Source of the DNA: Nibrella saemangeumensis
Lineage (GTDB): Bacteria > Bacteroidota > Bacteroidia > Cytophagales > Spirosomataceae
Assembly (NCBI RefSeq): GCF_039541915.1
Contig: NZ_BAABHD010000032.1
Span: 62,001-126,000 of the forward strand
DNA length: 64,000 nucleotides
Reading direction: 5' to 3'
In this document: one piece after another, positions 24,714 through 33,375 of the stretch
Numbering within the stretch: position 1 is the stretch's first letter
Layout of the letters: every line of letters begins with the position of its first letter
Program-made: the position numbers and the translations under genes
The notes under the pieces: generated by a model
Seen by the model: the letters and a program-made list of their open reading frames with translations, nothing else
Databases searched by the model: none
Told to the model about the DNA's origin: nothing

Positions 24714-26600
24714 TTACCGCGCAATCTCAATACTGACCCGACGGCCCTTGATGGTGTTGCCTTCCATGGCATCCAGTACGCGGTTAACATGTTCGCGGGG
24801 AACGTCAACGTAGGTAAACTTGTCGTAGATATCGATGTGGCCGATGCTGCCGCCCGGAATATCGGCTTCGCCGGCGATAGCCCCTACAATGTCACCCGGC
24901 CGGACGTAATCCCGGCGTCCGATGCTCACGTACAGGCGGGTCATGTTGGCGTCACGCTCACGGGGCGCCCGATTGGCATCGCGGTCGCCAAAGCGCGGCC
25001 CGTCCGTACGACCACCCCGACGATCGTCAAAGCGATCTCCCCGGCGATCGTCGCGCTCGCCAAAACGCCCGGCACCCCGGCGCTCTCCACCACGGGGTCC
25101 GCCGTCACGGTCACCGAAACGCGGTCCGTCGTTACGGCCCCCTCTGCGGTCATCAAAACGATCACCCCGGCGGTCATTCCGGCGGTCATCTTCCAGACCC
25201 AGCGACATATCCGAGAATTCGTTCTTTTCGATACCCATGCTGCGTTTCACCAGGGCCGCTACAATCTGCTCGGTGGTAAAGCCGGCATGGTGCAGTGTGG
25301 TCAGCATGTCTTCGTACAGGTTCAGGTCTTCGCTGCCGGCGATCATCTCGCGCAGTTGCTCAATAAACCGGGCTTTGCGCAGACCAACGATGTCTTCGAA
25401 CGACGGAATAACGCCTTTTTCGACCTTAACCTTCGTGTAGTTCTGGATTTCTCGGAAACGGTACTTTTCGTCGCGGCTCACCAGCGAGAACGCCCGGCCC
25501 GACTTACCAGCCCGTCCCGTCCGGCCAATCCTGTGTACGTAATATTCTTCGTCGAGCGGAATATCGAAGTTAATTACCGCATCAACGTCTTCAACGTCGA
25601 TACCGCGGGCGGCTACGTCGGTGGCCACCAGAATGCTGGTCACGCCCGAGCGGAACTTAGACATCACGTTGTTCCGCTGCGCCTGCCGCAGATCGCCGTG
25701 CAGACCCTCGGCCTGGTAGCCGCGCAGTTGCAGGTCTTCGACAATCTCGTCTACTTTCTTTTTTGTGTTACAGAACACCAGCAGCAGTTTCAGGTCGTAC
25801 ATGTCGATCAAACGCGACATTACCTCAACCTTCGCTTTTGGTTTTACTTCAAAATAAACCTGCTCGATGTTCTGTGCAGTCAGCTCTTTCTTAACCACCT
25901 TTACCAGCACCGGATCGTTCTGGAACCGCTGCGTAATGGTCATAATCGGCTTCGACATGGTGGCCGAGAACAGAATGGTCTGCCGCTCTTCGGGCATATC
26001 TTCCAGAATGCTTTCGATGTCTTCGCGGAAGCCCATATCGAGCATTTCGTCGGCTTCGTCGAGGATCATCATCTTGACGTTGTCGAGCTTCAGGGTATTG
26101 CGCTCCATATGGTCCATCACGCGACCGGGCGTACCGATCACGATATGAACGCCACCTTTAAGGGCGCGAATCTGGCGCTCGATGGAATCACCGCCGTAAA
26201 TAGCTTCTACCTTAATGCCCCGCTTGTATTTTGCCAGTTTCTTTACCTCGTCGGACACCTGCAGCGCCAGTTCGCGCGTCGGGCAGAGTACCAGCACCTG
26301 TACGTGTTTGTCGGCCGGGTCGATCAGTTCGAGCGCCGGAATACCGAAAGCGGCTGTTTTACCCGTCCCTGTCTGGGCCTGACCGATTACGTCACGACCT
26401 TCCAGAATGGGCGGAATCGCTTCAGCCTGAATAGGAGAGGGCTTTTCAAAACCCATATCGGTCACCGCCCGCAGGATGTCTTCCGAGATGTTAAGGTTAG
26501 CGAAGGTGAGTTGGTTGGAAACCGGAGCGGCCACTGCCTGTGCCTGCGTGGTGTCAGTCGGTTGCTCGTGGCTTTCGATTGGTGTTACTTCAGAATTCAT
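24714..26600 (-). CDS. deaD: DEAD-box ATP-dependent RNA helicase with RGG-like linker and DbpA-type RNA-binding domain
   Basis: 628 residues. Motifs in order: Q motif GFEKPSPIQAEAIP, motif I AQTGTGKT, PTRELALQ, DEAD, SAT, and HRIGRTGRAGKSG. The linker at about 470-560 is rich in R, D and G, and a unit of about 20 residues (RRGDRFDDRRGGR...DGPRFGDRD) is repeated. The C-terminal 75 residues match the DbpA/CsdA RNA-binding fold (TRLYVSIGRRDYVRPGDIVGAI). It unwinds structured RNA, probably in ribosome assembly and cold adaptation. It has a predicted leader of about 300 nt. Confidence 0.95.
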   Translation of the reverse strand: MNSEVTPIESHEQPTDTTQAQAVAAPVSNQLTFANLNISEDILRAVTDMGFEKPSPIQAEAIPPILEGRDVIGQAQTGTGKTAAFGIPALELIDPADKHVQVLVLCPTRELALQVSDEVKKLAKYKRGIKVEAIYGGDSIERQIRALKGGVHIVIGTPGRVMDHMERNTLKLDNVKMMILDEADEMLDMGFREDIESILEDMPEERQTILFSATMSKPIMTITQRFQNDPVLVKVVKKELTAQNIEQVYFEVKPKAKVEVMSRLIDMYDLKLLLVFCNTKKKVDEIVEDLQLRGYQAEGLHGDLRQAQRNNVMSKFRSGVTSILVATDVAARGIDVEDVDAVINFDIPLDEEYYVHRIGRTGRAGKSGRAFSLVSRDEKYRFREIQNYTKVKVEKGVIPSFEDIVGLRKARFIEQLREMIAGSEDLNLYEDMLTTLHHAGFTTEQIVAALVKRSMGIEKNEFSDMSLGLEDDRRNDRRGDRFDDRRGGRNDGPRFGDRDGGPRGGERRGAGRFGERDDRRGDRFDDRRGGRTDGPRFGDRDANRAPRERDANMTRLYVSIGRRDYVRPGDIVGAIAGEADIPGGSIGHIDIYDKFTYVDVPREHVNRVLDAMEGNTIKGRRVSIEIAR

Positions 26601-26904
26601 AGTAATAATATATATGGTTGATTAACCAAGCGAAGACGATGACTGTTAGAGAATTTGCCTGAAAAAGCAGACTTCGAAAGAGCACATTAACCCCTGACTC
26701 GCGCCCGCACCCCGGCGGGAAAGATGACAAACAGATAGGAAACGATTAGCCCTCACAATGTCCCTGACTGGAAGTTCCAGTGGGATAGCCCTCGCACAGA
26801 TACCGTTGGTACATCCGTGCTGGCTCTGTCAGACTAGTTACAGAAGTGAAAAGAGAAGAAACCCTTTATCCAGAGACGAAACGGATGTCGCTTGAAAACT
26901 GATG
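26601..26904 (-). promoter_or_regulatory. Long 5' leader of the DEAD-box helicase mRNA
   Basis: About 300 bp between the predicted promoter and the helicase ATG carry no gene. They include a perfect palindrome CTGGAA-C-TTCCAG type hairpin near 26767-26781 and a GC-rich stretch near 26700-26725. Long leaders that mediate cold or autoregulation are known for other DEAD-box helicase and cold-shock genes; here it is inferred from position only. Confidence 0.45.
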
Positions 26905-26935
26905 CAAAAATAGGGAAATAATTCCAGATTACCAA
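26905..26935 (-). promoter_or_regulatory. Bacteroidota-type promoter for the DEAD-box helicase
   Basis: On the minus strand, TTG (26935-26933), a spacer of 20 bp and TATTTTTG (26912-26905) match the Bacteroidota -33/-7 consensus (TTG, 19-21 bp, TAnnTTTG) exactly. Confidence 0.65.
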
Positions 26936-27005
26936 GGGGCTGATTAAAGTAATTGTACTTTCCTGAGTAAAGAATCAGAATATGGCATATCCAGTCGGTT
27001 TTCGG

Positions 27006-28298
27006 TTAGACAATACCGGTAAGTACCTCACGAAGCGCCCTGGCTTTCAGCAGGCATTCCTGGTATTCCTGTTCCGGGTCGGCATCGTAAGTAATGGCAC
27101 TGCCAACCGAAAAGGAGGCATACGCGCTGGTGGCATTGTACAGCAAACTACGGATTACCACGTTGAAATCGAAATCACCCTCTGGCGTAATATAGCCCAC
27201 TGCGCCGGAGTACAGGCCCCGACGGCTGGCTTCGTAGTGGTCGATCAGCTCCATCGCCCGGATTTTAGGCGCTCCCGTCATGCTGCCCATCGGAAACGCG
27301 TGGCGGATGGCATCGGTAAAGCTGATGTCCGGGTGCAGCGTGGCCGATACCGTCGAAATCATCTGATGCACCTGCCGGAACGTGTAAATACCAAACAGCT
27401 CATCGACCCGTACCGAGCCGGTGCGGGCACTGCGGGCAAGGTCATTGCGGACCAGATCGACGATCATCAGGTTTTCGGCCCGTTCCTTTTCGTTGTGCAG
27501 TAAAGCCTGTCGTAACTGCTCATCTTCTTCGGGCGAGTGCCCGCGCCGGATCGTGCCTTTGATGGGTTGCGACAGCAACTGGTCGCCCGTTTTCTTCAGG
27601 AATCGTTCCGGCGAAGCGCACATCAGGTATTGATCGTGCCGCTTCATAAATACCGAAAACGGCATGGGCGAGCGCTTGTCCAGGGCCTGGTAGGTAGTGA
27701 GTGGGTCAAGCGTTGCTGCTTCTGCGAAGAATTCCTGGCAATAGTTTAGTTCGTACACATCGCCGGCTATGATATGCTGCTGAATCTGCCTGACCGTAGC
27801 CAGATACTTTTCCGGATCTACCCGGCTGCGGATGGTGATTGCCTTCGCCGGCTTATTGGTCGATAGCATATCAAAACGACTTATCTGCTGGTATAGGGTT
27901 TCGGCATCATCGCCATAAACCGTTACGTCGTCATCCGAAAAATCCAGCAGATACTCGGGTTCATAGAAGAAAATTTCCGGGAAGCCCAGCGGGTCGTTAT
28001 GATGGCTGGTCAGGTCTTCCAGTTGATTCTTGAGATCATATCCCAAATAGCCAACCAGCCAGGACGGTTGCTCCTGGTGAGCCCGGTACAGAGTCTGGAG
28101 ATCGTCGGTGCCTGTGAAGGCCACCATACGCCGGGCACCGAACGCCAGCCGGTTGGGGAAAGGTCCGTGCGGGTAGGGGATATGGTTGTTGTTGAACAGC
28201 GTCACATAATCAAAATGCGTGGCGGCCCAGGCTACTGCCTGCCACCGCCACGCATCGGAAGCTTGTATACGAAACGTTTGTGCCTGAACGGCCTGCAT
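27006..28298 (-). CDS. pabB: Anthranilate/aminodeoxychorismate synthase component I
   Basis: 430 residues from the ATG at 28298; an in-frame TTG at 28310 would overlap the upstream gene. Chorismate-binding signatures are present: LLSQPIKGTIRRG, ENLMIVDLVRNDLAR, VHQMISTVSATL, FPMGSMTGAPKIRAMELI and SRRGLYSGAVGYI. The PIKGT Lys and the single-gene context with no trp genes favour PabB (folate) over TrpE, but this is not decisive. It follows the NYN-CSD gene with adjoining stop and start (TAATATG), suggesting one transcript. Confidence 0.88.
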   Translation of the reverse strand: MQAVQAQTFRIQASDAWRWQAVAWAATHFDYVTLFNNNHIPYPHGPFPNRLAFGARRMVAFTGTDDLQTLYRAHQEQPSWLVGYLGYDLKNQLEDLTSHHNDPLGFPEIFFYEPEYLLDFSDDDVTVYGDDAETLYQQISRFDMLSTNKPAKAITIRSRVDPEKYLATVRQIQQHIIAGDVYELNYCQEFFAEAATLDPLTTYQALDKRSPMPFSVFMKRHDQYLMCASPERFLKKTGDQLLSQPIKGTIRRGHSPEEDEQLRQALLHNEKERAENLMIVDLVRNDLARSARTGSVRVDELFGIYTFRQVHQMISTVSATLHPDISFTDAIRHAFPMGSMTGAPKIRAMELIDHYEASRRGLYSGAVGYITPEGDFDFNVVIRSLLYNATSAYASFSVGSAITYDADPEQEYQECLLKARALREVLTGIV

Positions 28299-28299
28299 A

Positions 28300-29274
28300 T
28301 TACTCTTCAATCAGCCGTACATCGATGGCAATGTCTTTCCCTTCGGCGTTTTTGTCAATCCGGAACTCAACCTGATCATCAATCTGCAGCTCATTGAAAT
28401 CTACGTCCAGCAGACTGGTATGGTGGAAGAACAGGTTGTTGGGCGGAAAATTAATAAACCCGTACCCCGTCTTCAGGCTCCGGATGGTGCTGATCTTCCG
28501 CTCGTTCGGGTCGTAGACGATGTCACTGTCGTACGTAAGGCCGTTCCCGAGACTGTTGCCGGGCTCGTAGTCATAACCGTTTCCGTTTACGGGCGTGGGG
28601 ACGAGTACGCGGGTCTGCTGCTTCACAAACAGGTTCTGAATAAGCGCATCATTTTTGCGGAGCCGGTTTTCGATCACATCGTGCATGGGAACCGGATACG
28701 ACACTTCGCCGATCAGATCCTGCGAGGTACGCGTTACTACCTTCTCGCCTTCGTCGTTGTAGTATTCAAAGTCCCAGCTCAGCACCATCACGCGGGTACC
28801 GAGGGTGTTTAGTTTGCGGACGAGCGGTACATAGTCACCGTCGGAGGTGATCAGGACCAGCACGCTGAATTTCTTATAAAGGGCCAGTTCATAGGCTTCC
28901 AGCGCCATCCACACATCAATGCCTTTTTCCTGGCGATACCCCTGGTATGTTTTCACCGGTAGATAATGGGTAACCACCCCTTCCGACATCAGAATATCAT
29001 CAAACAGCCGGTCGTAAAAAAGCTGATTACCCCGCTGGTTCGCTTCGTGAGCGCTTAAACGGCCCCGGAAATAGTGGGCATCTACAATCTGGCAAAGCCG
29101 TACATCTGTATTCTCTTCGGCGGCTACCTGTTGACGAATAAATTCGTGCAGCCCCGATATACTGATACGACTGCGACGTTCATGGGAGTAGTTATAATAG
29201 TTGCTTACGTGTAAAAAGTAGTTTCCGTCATAAAAAACTCCGATACGAGTTAATCCTGTTTGGTTAGGCATCAT
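28300..29274 (-). CDS. NYN-domain ribonuclease-like protein with C-terminal cold-shock domain
   Basis: 324 residues. The N-terminal NYN/PIN-like nuclease domain carries the acidic residues in IGVFYDGNYF, LMSEGVVTHYL, KGIDVWMALEAYELAL and LITSDGDYVPLVRKL, a plausible metal site. The C-terminal about 60 residues (RKISTIRSLKTGYGFINFPPNNLFFHHTSLLD to VEFRIDKNAEGKDIAIDV) form a cold-shock/OB fold with the GYGFI RNA-binding motif. Probable RNA-processing or turnover enzyme; the target is unknown. Confidence 0.88.
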   Translation of the reverse strand: MMPNQTGLTRIGVFYDGNYFLHVSNYYNYSHERRSRISISGLHEFIRQQVAAEENTDVRLCQIVDAHYFRGRLSAHEANQRGNQLFYDRLFDDILMSEGVVTHYLPVKTYQGYRQEKGIDVWMALEAYELALYKKFSVLVLITSDGDYVPLVRKLNTLGTRVMVLSWDFEYYNDEGEKVVTRTSQDLIGEVSYPVPMHDVIENRLRKNDALIQNLFVKQQTRVLVPTPVNGNGYDYEPGNSLGNGLTYDSDIVYDPNERKISTIRSLKTGYGFINFPPNNLFFHHTSLLDVDFNELQIDDQVEFRIDKNAEGKDIAIDVRLIEE

Positions 29275-29504
29275 TTAAACAAATTGAAGTAGTGTATTTT
29301 GTAAGTAACGTTCTTTCACTAAATGGCTTATACTAAGCAGCTGTCTTAATGCGCGAGGGAGCTTCTAACGAATCTATTTCCTTCTTTTTAGAGACAATTT
29401 AAACGTGAAGTTGACGTAAAAGTGGCCGCAAAATTAGCATCATTTTCCCCGTAATTAAAAGACGTACGGTATCTTTGCTCTCTTTACGGATTAACCACGC
29501 TGAC

Positions 29505-30653
29505 ATGCGAAAAGTTTTGTTTATCGACCGCGACGGTACGTTAATTGTTGAACCCCAGCCCGACCAGCAGGTCGACTCCCTCGAAAAGCTGGAATATATC
29601 CCAAACGTGTTTTCAAGCCTTCGCAAGATTGCCGAAGAAACGGAGTATGACTTGGTGATGGTGACGAACCAGGACGGGCTCGGCACCGATTCTTTTCCGG
29701 AGCCTACTTTCTGGCCGGCGCATAACAAAATGATGAAGGCCTTTGAGGCAGAGCGTATTACCTTTTCGGCCGTGCATATCGATCGCCACTTTCCGCGTGA
29801 CAATGCGCCCACCCGCAAGCCGGGCACCGGTATGTTAACCCGGTACCTCGACGGTAGTTATGACCTGGCGAACAGCTACGTCATCGGCGACCGCCTGACT
29901 GATGTGCAACTGGCGGTCAACCTCGGTGCCAAAGCCATTCTGTTTCTGCCACCGGGCGGACTGGCATCCGTTCAATCAGCCGATGTGTCGGGCCTGACCG
30001 ATACCATGCGCTTAGCCATTGTGCTTACGACCGGCAACTGGGATGAAATTTATGAATTCCTCCGCCTGCCCGCCCGAACCGCTACCGTGGAGCGCAACAC
30101 CAAAGAAACACAAATCAGCATAGAACTGAACCTCGACGGACGCGGACGTTCCGACATCCACACCGGCCTTGGCTTCTTCGACCATATGCTCGATCAGGTA
30201 GCCCGCCATTCAGGCGCCGACCTGACCATCCGCGTCAACGGTGACCTGCACATCGACGAGCACCACACGATTGAAGATACCGCCCTCGCATTGGGTGAGG
30301 CTTACCGGCGGGCGCTGGGCGACAAGCGTGGCATCAGCCGCTACGGCTTTCTGCTGCCAATGGATGAAGCGCTGGCGCAGGTCGCGATTGATTTCTCGGG
30401 GCGGCCGTGGTTGGTGTGGGATGCCGAGTTCAAGCGGGAGAAGATCGGGGAGATGCCCACGGAGATGTTTTATCACTTCTTCAAGTCGTTTTCCGATACC
30501 GCCCTGTGTAATCTGAACATCAAGGTAGAAGGCTACAACGAACACCATAAGATCGAAGCGATCTTCAAAGCTTTTGCCAAAGCCATTAAGATGGCCGTCC
30601 AACGCGACATCAACGAACTCGATACGCTGCCGAGTACGAAGGGAGTTTTGTAA
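29505..30653 (+). CDS. hisB: Bifunctional histidinol-phosphatase/imidazoleglycerol-phosphate dehydratase
   Basis: 382 residues from the ATG at 29505 (MRKVLFIDRDGTL). The N-terminal half is a HAD phosphatase (D8, D10, later GDRLTDVQLA). From about 195 comes the dehydratase with two metal-binding boxes, DEHHTIEDTALALG and NEHHKIEAIFKAFAKA. It performs steps 7 and 9 of histidine synthesis. A -7-like TATCTTTG lies at 29470-29477. No other his genes are nearby, so this is an isolated hisB. Confidence 0.97.
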   Translation: MRKVLFIDRDGTLIVEPQPDQQVDSLEKLEYIPNVFSSLRKIAEETEYDLVMVTNQDGLGTDSFPEPTFWPAHNKMMKAFEAERITFSAVHIDRHFPRDNAPTRKPGTGMLTRYLDGSYDLANSYVIGDRLTDVQLAVNLGAKAILFLPPGGLASVQSADVSGLTDTMRLAIVLTTGNWDEIYEFLRLPARTATVERNTKETQISIELNLDGRGRSDIHTGLGFFDHMLDQVARHSGADLTIRVNGDLHIDEHHTIEDTALALGEAYRRALGDKRGISRYGFLLPMDEALAQVAIDFSGRPWLVWDAEFKREKIGEMPTEMFYHFFKSFSDTALCNLNIKVEGYNEHHKIEAIFKAFAKAIKMAVQRDINELDTLPSTKGVL

Positions 30654-30753
30654 TGTTTCAGCCGGGCGGCCCGGCTGAAACTTGGAACAGGAAACTTGAA
30701 ACTTCGGACTCGAATGCCGTATTTTGCACCTTGAAACACAAACCGGAATCAGC

Positions 30754-30855
30754 ATGGATTTTTCAACGATAGGTACGCTGCTTTTTTACGTAGTTTTATT
30801 AGCCTCCGCTTTTGTCGCCGGACGCTGGCTGGAACGCAAAGAGCGGAATTATTAA
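30754..30855 (+). CDS. 33-residue single-pass membrane peptide
   Basis: ATG at 30754 to TAA at 30855 encode a 33-residue peptide starting MDFSTIGTLLFYVVLLASAF and ending GRWLERKERNY. It has one hydrophobic helix (about 6-22) followed by a basic/acidic tail, a coherent layout for a real small membrane protein. It lies alone between hisB and the acyltransferase. I do not recognise it, and no function is proposed. Confidence 0.55.
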   Translation: MDFSTIGTLLFYVVLLASAFVAGRWLERKERNY

Positions 30856-30856
30856 A

Positions 30857-30950
30857 AGCCGGCAGTAGGCACTGTGCAGTAGGCAGACGTGGGTTAAACA
30901 ACTTGCTGATCTCTCTTCTGCTCACTGCCTGCTGCCAACTCAGAACGGCC
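30857..30950. repeat. CAGTAGGCAG-family palindrome, copy 2 (degenerate)
   Basis: GGCAGTAGGCACTGTGCAGT and AGGCAGA on the left pair imperfectly with CTCACTGCCTGCTGCCAACT on the right. It follows the small membrane-peptide stop and precedes the acyltransferase start. Confidence 0.6.
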
Positions 30951-30958
30951 CACTAAAG

Positions 30959-31534
30959 ATGTATTCCCTTTTAGCGCGATGGTGCTTTAAACTGGCTGGC
31001 TGGCGGCTGACGGGCTGGAGACCGAGTCTGGCTCAGGCCCCCAGAGGTATTTGGGTGGCGGTTCCCCACAACTCAAACTGGGATTTTCTGGTTGGGCTGG
31101 GTACGCGGGCGGCTACCCGGATCTGGATTCATTACCTGGCTAAAAAGGAGTTGTTTACCTGGTATGCCGGTTGGCTTTTTAAGGCGCTGGGTGGTATGCC
31201 CGTGGATCGTAGCCGTGCTAATAATCTCGTCGACGCCATGGCCGACATCCTCAAGAGCCACGATCGGCTGCATATCTGCATTGCGCCCGAAGGGACACGC
31301 GGTGACGTAGTTAAACTGAAAACAGGCTTCTACTACATTGCGTTGAAATCCGGTGCTCCGTTAATATTAGTGGGCTTTGATTATCCCCGTAAGCAAGCAG
31401 TGCTGAGTGCCCCCTTCTATGTAACGGGCGATTACCAGAAAGACATGACCTACATTTACGAGTTCTTCAGCCAGATTCAGGGTAAGCATAAAACCTGGTT
31501 GCGGCAGTATGAGGAGACGGGGGTGATTGGTTAA
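30959..31534 (+). CDS. 1-acyl-glycerol-phosphate acyltransferase-like protein (PlsC family)
   Basis: 191 residues. The HX4D catalytic box is VPHNSNWDFLVG, and the phosphate-binding box is APEGTRGDVVKLKTGFYYIAL. It is shorter than typical PlsC (about 240) but the catalytic core is complete. Relatives add acyl chains to lysophosphatidic acid or related lipids at the inner membrane. It is convergent with lpxB, with a 4-bp overlap of ends over a GGTTGATTGGTTGA-type repeat. Confidence 0.88.
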   Translation: MYSLLARWCFKLAGWRLTGWRPSLAQAPRGIWVAVPHNSNWDFLVGLGTRAATRIWIHYLAKKELFTWYAGWLFKALGGMPVDRSRANNLVDAMADILKSHDRLHICIAPEGTRGDVVKLKTGFYYIALKSGAPLILVGFDYPRKQAVLSAPFYVTGDYQKDMTYIYEFFSQIQGKHKTWLRQYEETGVIG

Positions 31535-32664
31535 TTGGTTGATTGGTTGACTGGTTCGCGGAGGTATCGGACCATTAGCGAGCCGGCCCGCTCCGAGGCT
31601 CCGGGTGATCCCATCTTCTGACGCAGGGCTTCGTAATCGGCCAGTTGACTGGCGCGTTTATCTCCCCCCGTCAGTAACCGTCGCAGTTCACCCGTCAGGT
31701 TTGCATGGTTCAGATCGTCCTGAATCAGCTCTTTCACTACTTCCTTTTCCATAATCAGGTTTACCAGTGAAATATACGGCACGGCAATGACGCGTCTGGC
31801 GATCTGGTACGACAGCCAGGTCGTCTGGTAACAAACGACCTGCGGGATATTCAGGAGCGCGGTTTCGAGGGTGGCAGTGCCGGATGTAACCAGCGCAGCG
31901 TCGGCCACGTGAAGCAGATCATAAGCGGCATCCGTTACCACACGCACGTTGGGATAGGTGCGGAGGGCTTCGGCGTACAGTGACTCCGGTAAATTGCTGA
32001 CCCGGCCGACAACAAACTGATACTGCGAAAATTGCGGCACCGTGGTCAGCATGACCGCCAGCATGGCGCTGACTTCCTGCTTCCGGCTGCCGGGCAGCAA
32101 GGCGATAACTGGCATATCACCTAATCGATGCTCCTGACGAAAGGATTGATTGGGCCGGAAATCGGCAATAGCGTCGAGCAGGGGATTACCGACGTAATCG
32201 ACGGAATAGTCGTATTTGCCGAAGAAATCGACTTCAAAGGGAAAGATCACAAAGAGCCGGTCGACGGTCGCTTTGATCTTCAGCGCCCGGCGCTGGTTCC
32301 AGGCCCAGACTTTCGGCGAAATGTAATAGAATACCCGAATACCGTGCTGTTTGGCGAAGCGGGCCATACGGAGGTTAAAGCCCGCGTAATCGATAAGGAT
32401 CAGAACATCGGGGCGGTGGGTCAGTAAGTCCTCCTGGCATTCGCGGAGATACCGGCGAATGATGCGCAGGTTTTGCAGCACTTCCCAGAAACCCATAAAC
32501 GCCATATCGCGGTAATGGCGGACCAGCGTAGCGCCGGCTTCTTCCATCTGCTCTCCGCCATAGCCCCGGCAGCAGGCCTCCGGATCGTGCCGGCGAATGG
32601 CCCGAATCAGATTAGCCCCGTGCAGGTCGCCGGAGCGCTCACCGGCAATTAGGTAGTAGTTCAT
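31531..32664 (-). CDS. lpxB: Lipid-A-disaccharide synthase
   Basis: 377 residues of normal LpxB length. Signatures: YYLIAGERSGDLHGANLI at the start, YYISPKVWAWNQRRALKIK, YVGNPLLDA, ALLPGSRKQEV and LVTSGTATLETALLNIPQVVCY. It joins UDP-2,3-diacylglucosamine and lipid X into the lipid A disaccharide at the inner membrane. queD lies 7 bp upstream on the same strand. Confidence 0.97.
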   Translation of the reverse strand: MNYYLIAGERSGDLHGANLIRAIRRHDPEACCRGYGGEQMEEAGATLVRHYRDMAFMGFWEVLQNLRIIRRYLRECQEDLLTHRPDVLILIDYAGFNLRMARFAKQHGIRVFYYISPKVWAWNQRRALKIKATVDRLFVIFPFEVDFFGKYDYSVDYVGNPLLDAIADFRPNQSFRQEHRLGDMPVIALLPGSRKQEVSAMLAVMLTTVPQFSQYQFVVGRVSNLPESLYAEALRTYPNVRVVTDAAYDLLHVADAALVTSGTATLETALLNIPQVVCYQTTWLSYQIARRVIAVPYISLVNLIMEKEVVKELIQDDLNHANLTGELRRLLTGGDKRASQLADYEALRQKMGSPGASERAGSLMVRYLREPVNQSTN

Positions 32665-32671
32665 CAGTAGG

Positions 32672-33088
32672 CTATTCCCCGTAATAATCTACGTAGTTCT
32701 TCGGGGTTTCGTACAGGCGAATCTGGTGGAGACGGGCTTCGGTGATGGGTTCGAGGGCGCGGTCGAGGATTTTCCAGATTTCCATGATAAAAATCTCGCA
32801 ACTGGCCATTTTGCCATGCATGAAGTCGACATCGAGATTCAGGTTTTTATGATCGACCTTCTCGATAATCTCTTTTTTGATAATATCGCCAAGCACTTTC
32901 AGGTCAATAACAAAACCGGTATCCGGGTCGGGTTCGCCTTTTACGGTAACGATCAATTCAAAATTATGCCCGTGCCAATTCACATTGGCGCAGGGGCCAA
33001 ATACCTCTTTGTTCTTCTCATCCGACCAGGCCGGGTTGTAAAGCCGGTGGGCCGCATTGAAATGTTCGGTTCTGCTAATGTACACCAT
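32672..33088 (-). CDS. queD: 6-carboxy-5,6,7,8-tetrahydropterin synthase
   Basis: 138 residues. The zinc-binding histidines are in FNAAHRLYN and NWHGHNFELIVT, and catalytic-type residues lie in DHKNLNLDV and IRLYETPKNYVDY. It converts dihydroneopterin triphosphate in the queuosine/7-deazaguanine route. It is upstream of lpxB by 7 bp and probably shares its transcript, although the pathways are unrelated. Confidence 0.95.
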   Translation of the reverse strand: MVYISRTEHFNAAHRLYNPAWSDEKNKEVFGPCANVNWHGHNFELIVTVKGEPDPDTGFVIDLKVLGDIIKKEIIEKVDHKNLNLDVDFMHGKMASCEIFIMEIWKILDRALEPITEARLHQIRLYETPKNYVDYYGE

Positions 33089-33375
33089 AACGGGTAAGGC
33101 TGTTCCGGTAACGGCCAGCCAATCAAACTACAAAATTACGGTTCGTTTCGTTCTTGAAAAAATACAGCCTGAAAACGAGCCGGATTTACCAGTATCTGGC
33201 AGCAATTTGAGAGGATAAATGGATTAAATTATTCTAATATGGGAAAAGTTATATTTATTCCTAAAATCGGCAACAAATAGCAATAGATAAAAAATTTACC
33301 TTTACATCCAATTTTAGTGTCTGGCTTACCTTTCTCTCATACCATTTGCCATAAATACGTTTACGAATTACGTCT

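Noticed and set aside
22799..25135. 17-bp match GCGGTCCGTCGTTACGG shared by the gap at 22.8 kb and the helicase linker
   Set aside because: Isolated short match in compositionally biased DNA; flanks are unrelated, so duplication is not supported.
24789..26621. 610-codon plus-strand frame
   Set aside because: Exact antisense shadow of the DEAD-box helicase gene, caused by high GC and codon bias.
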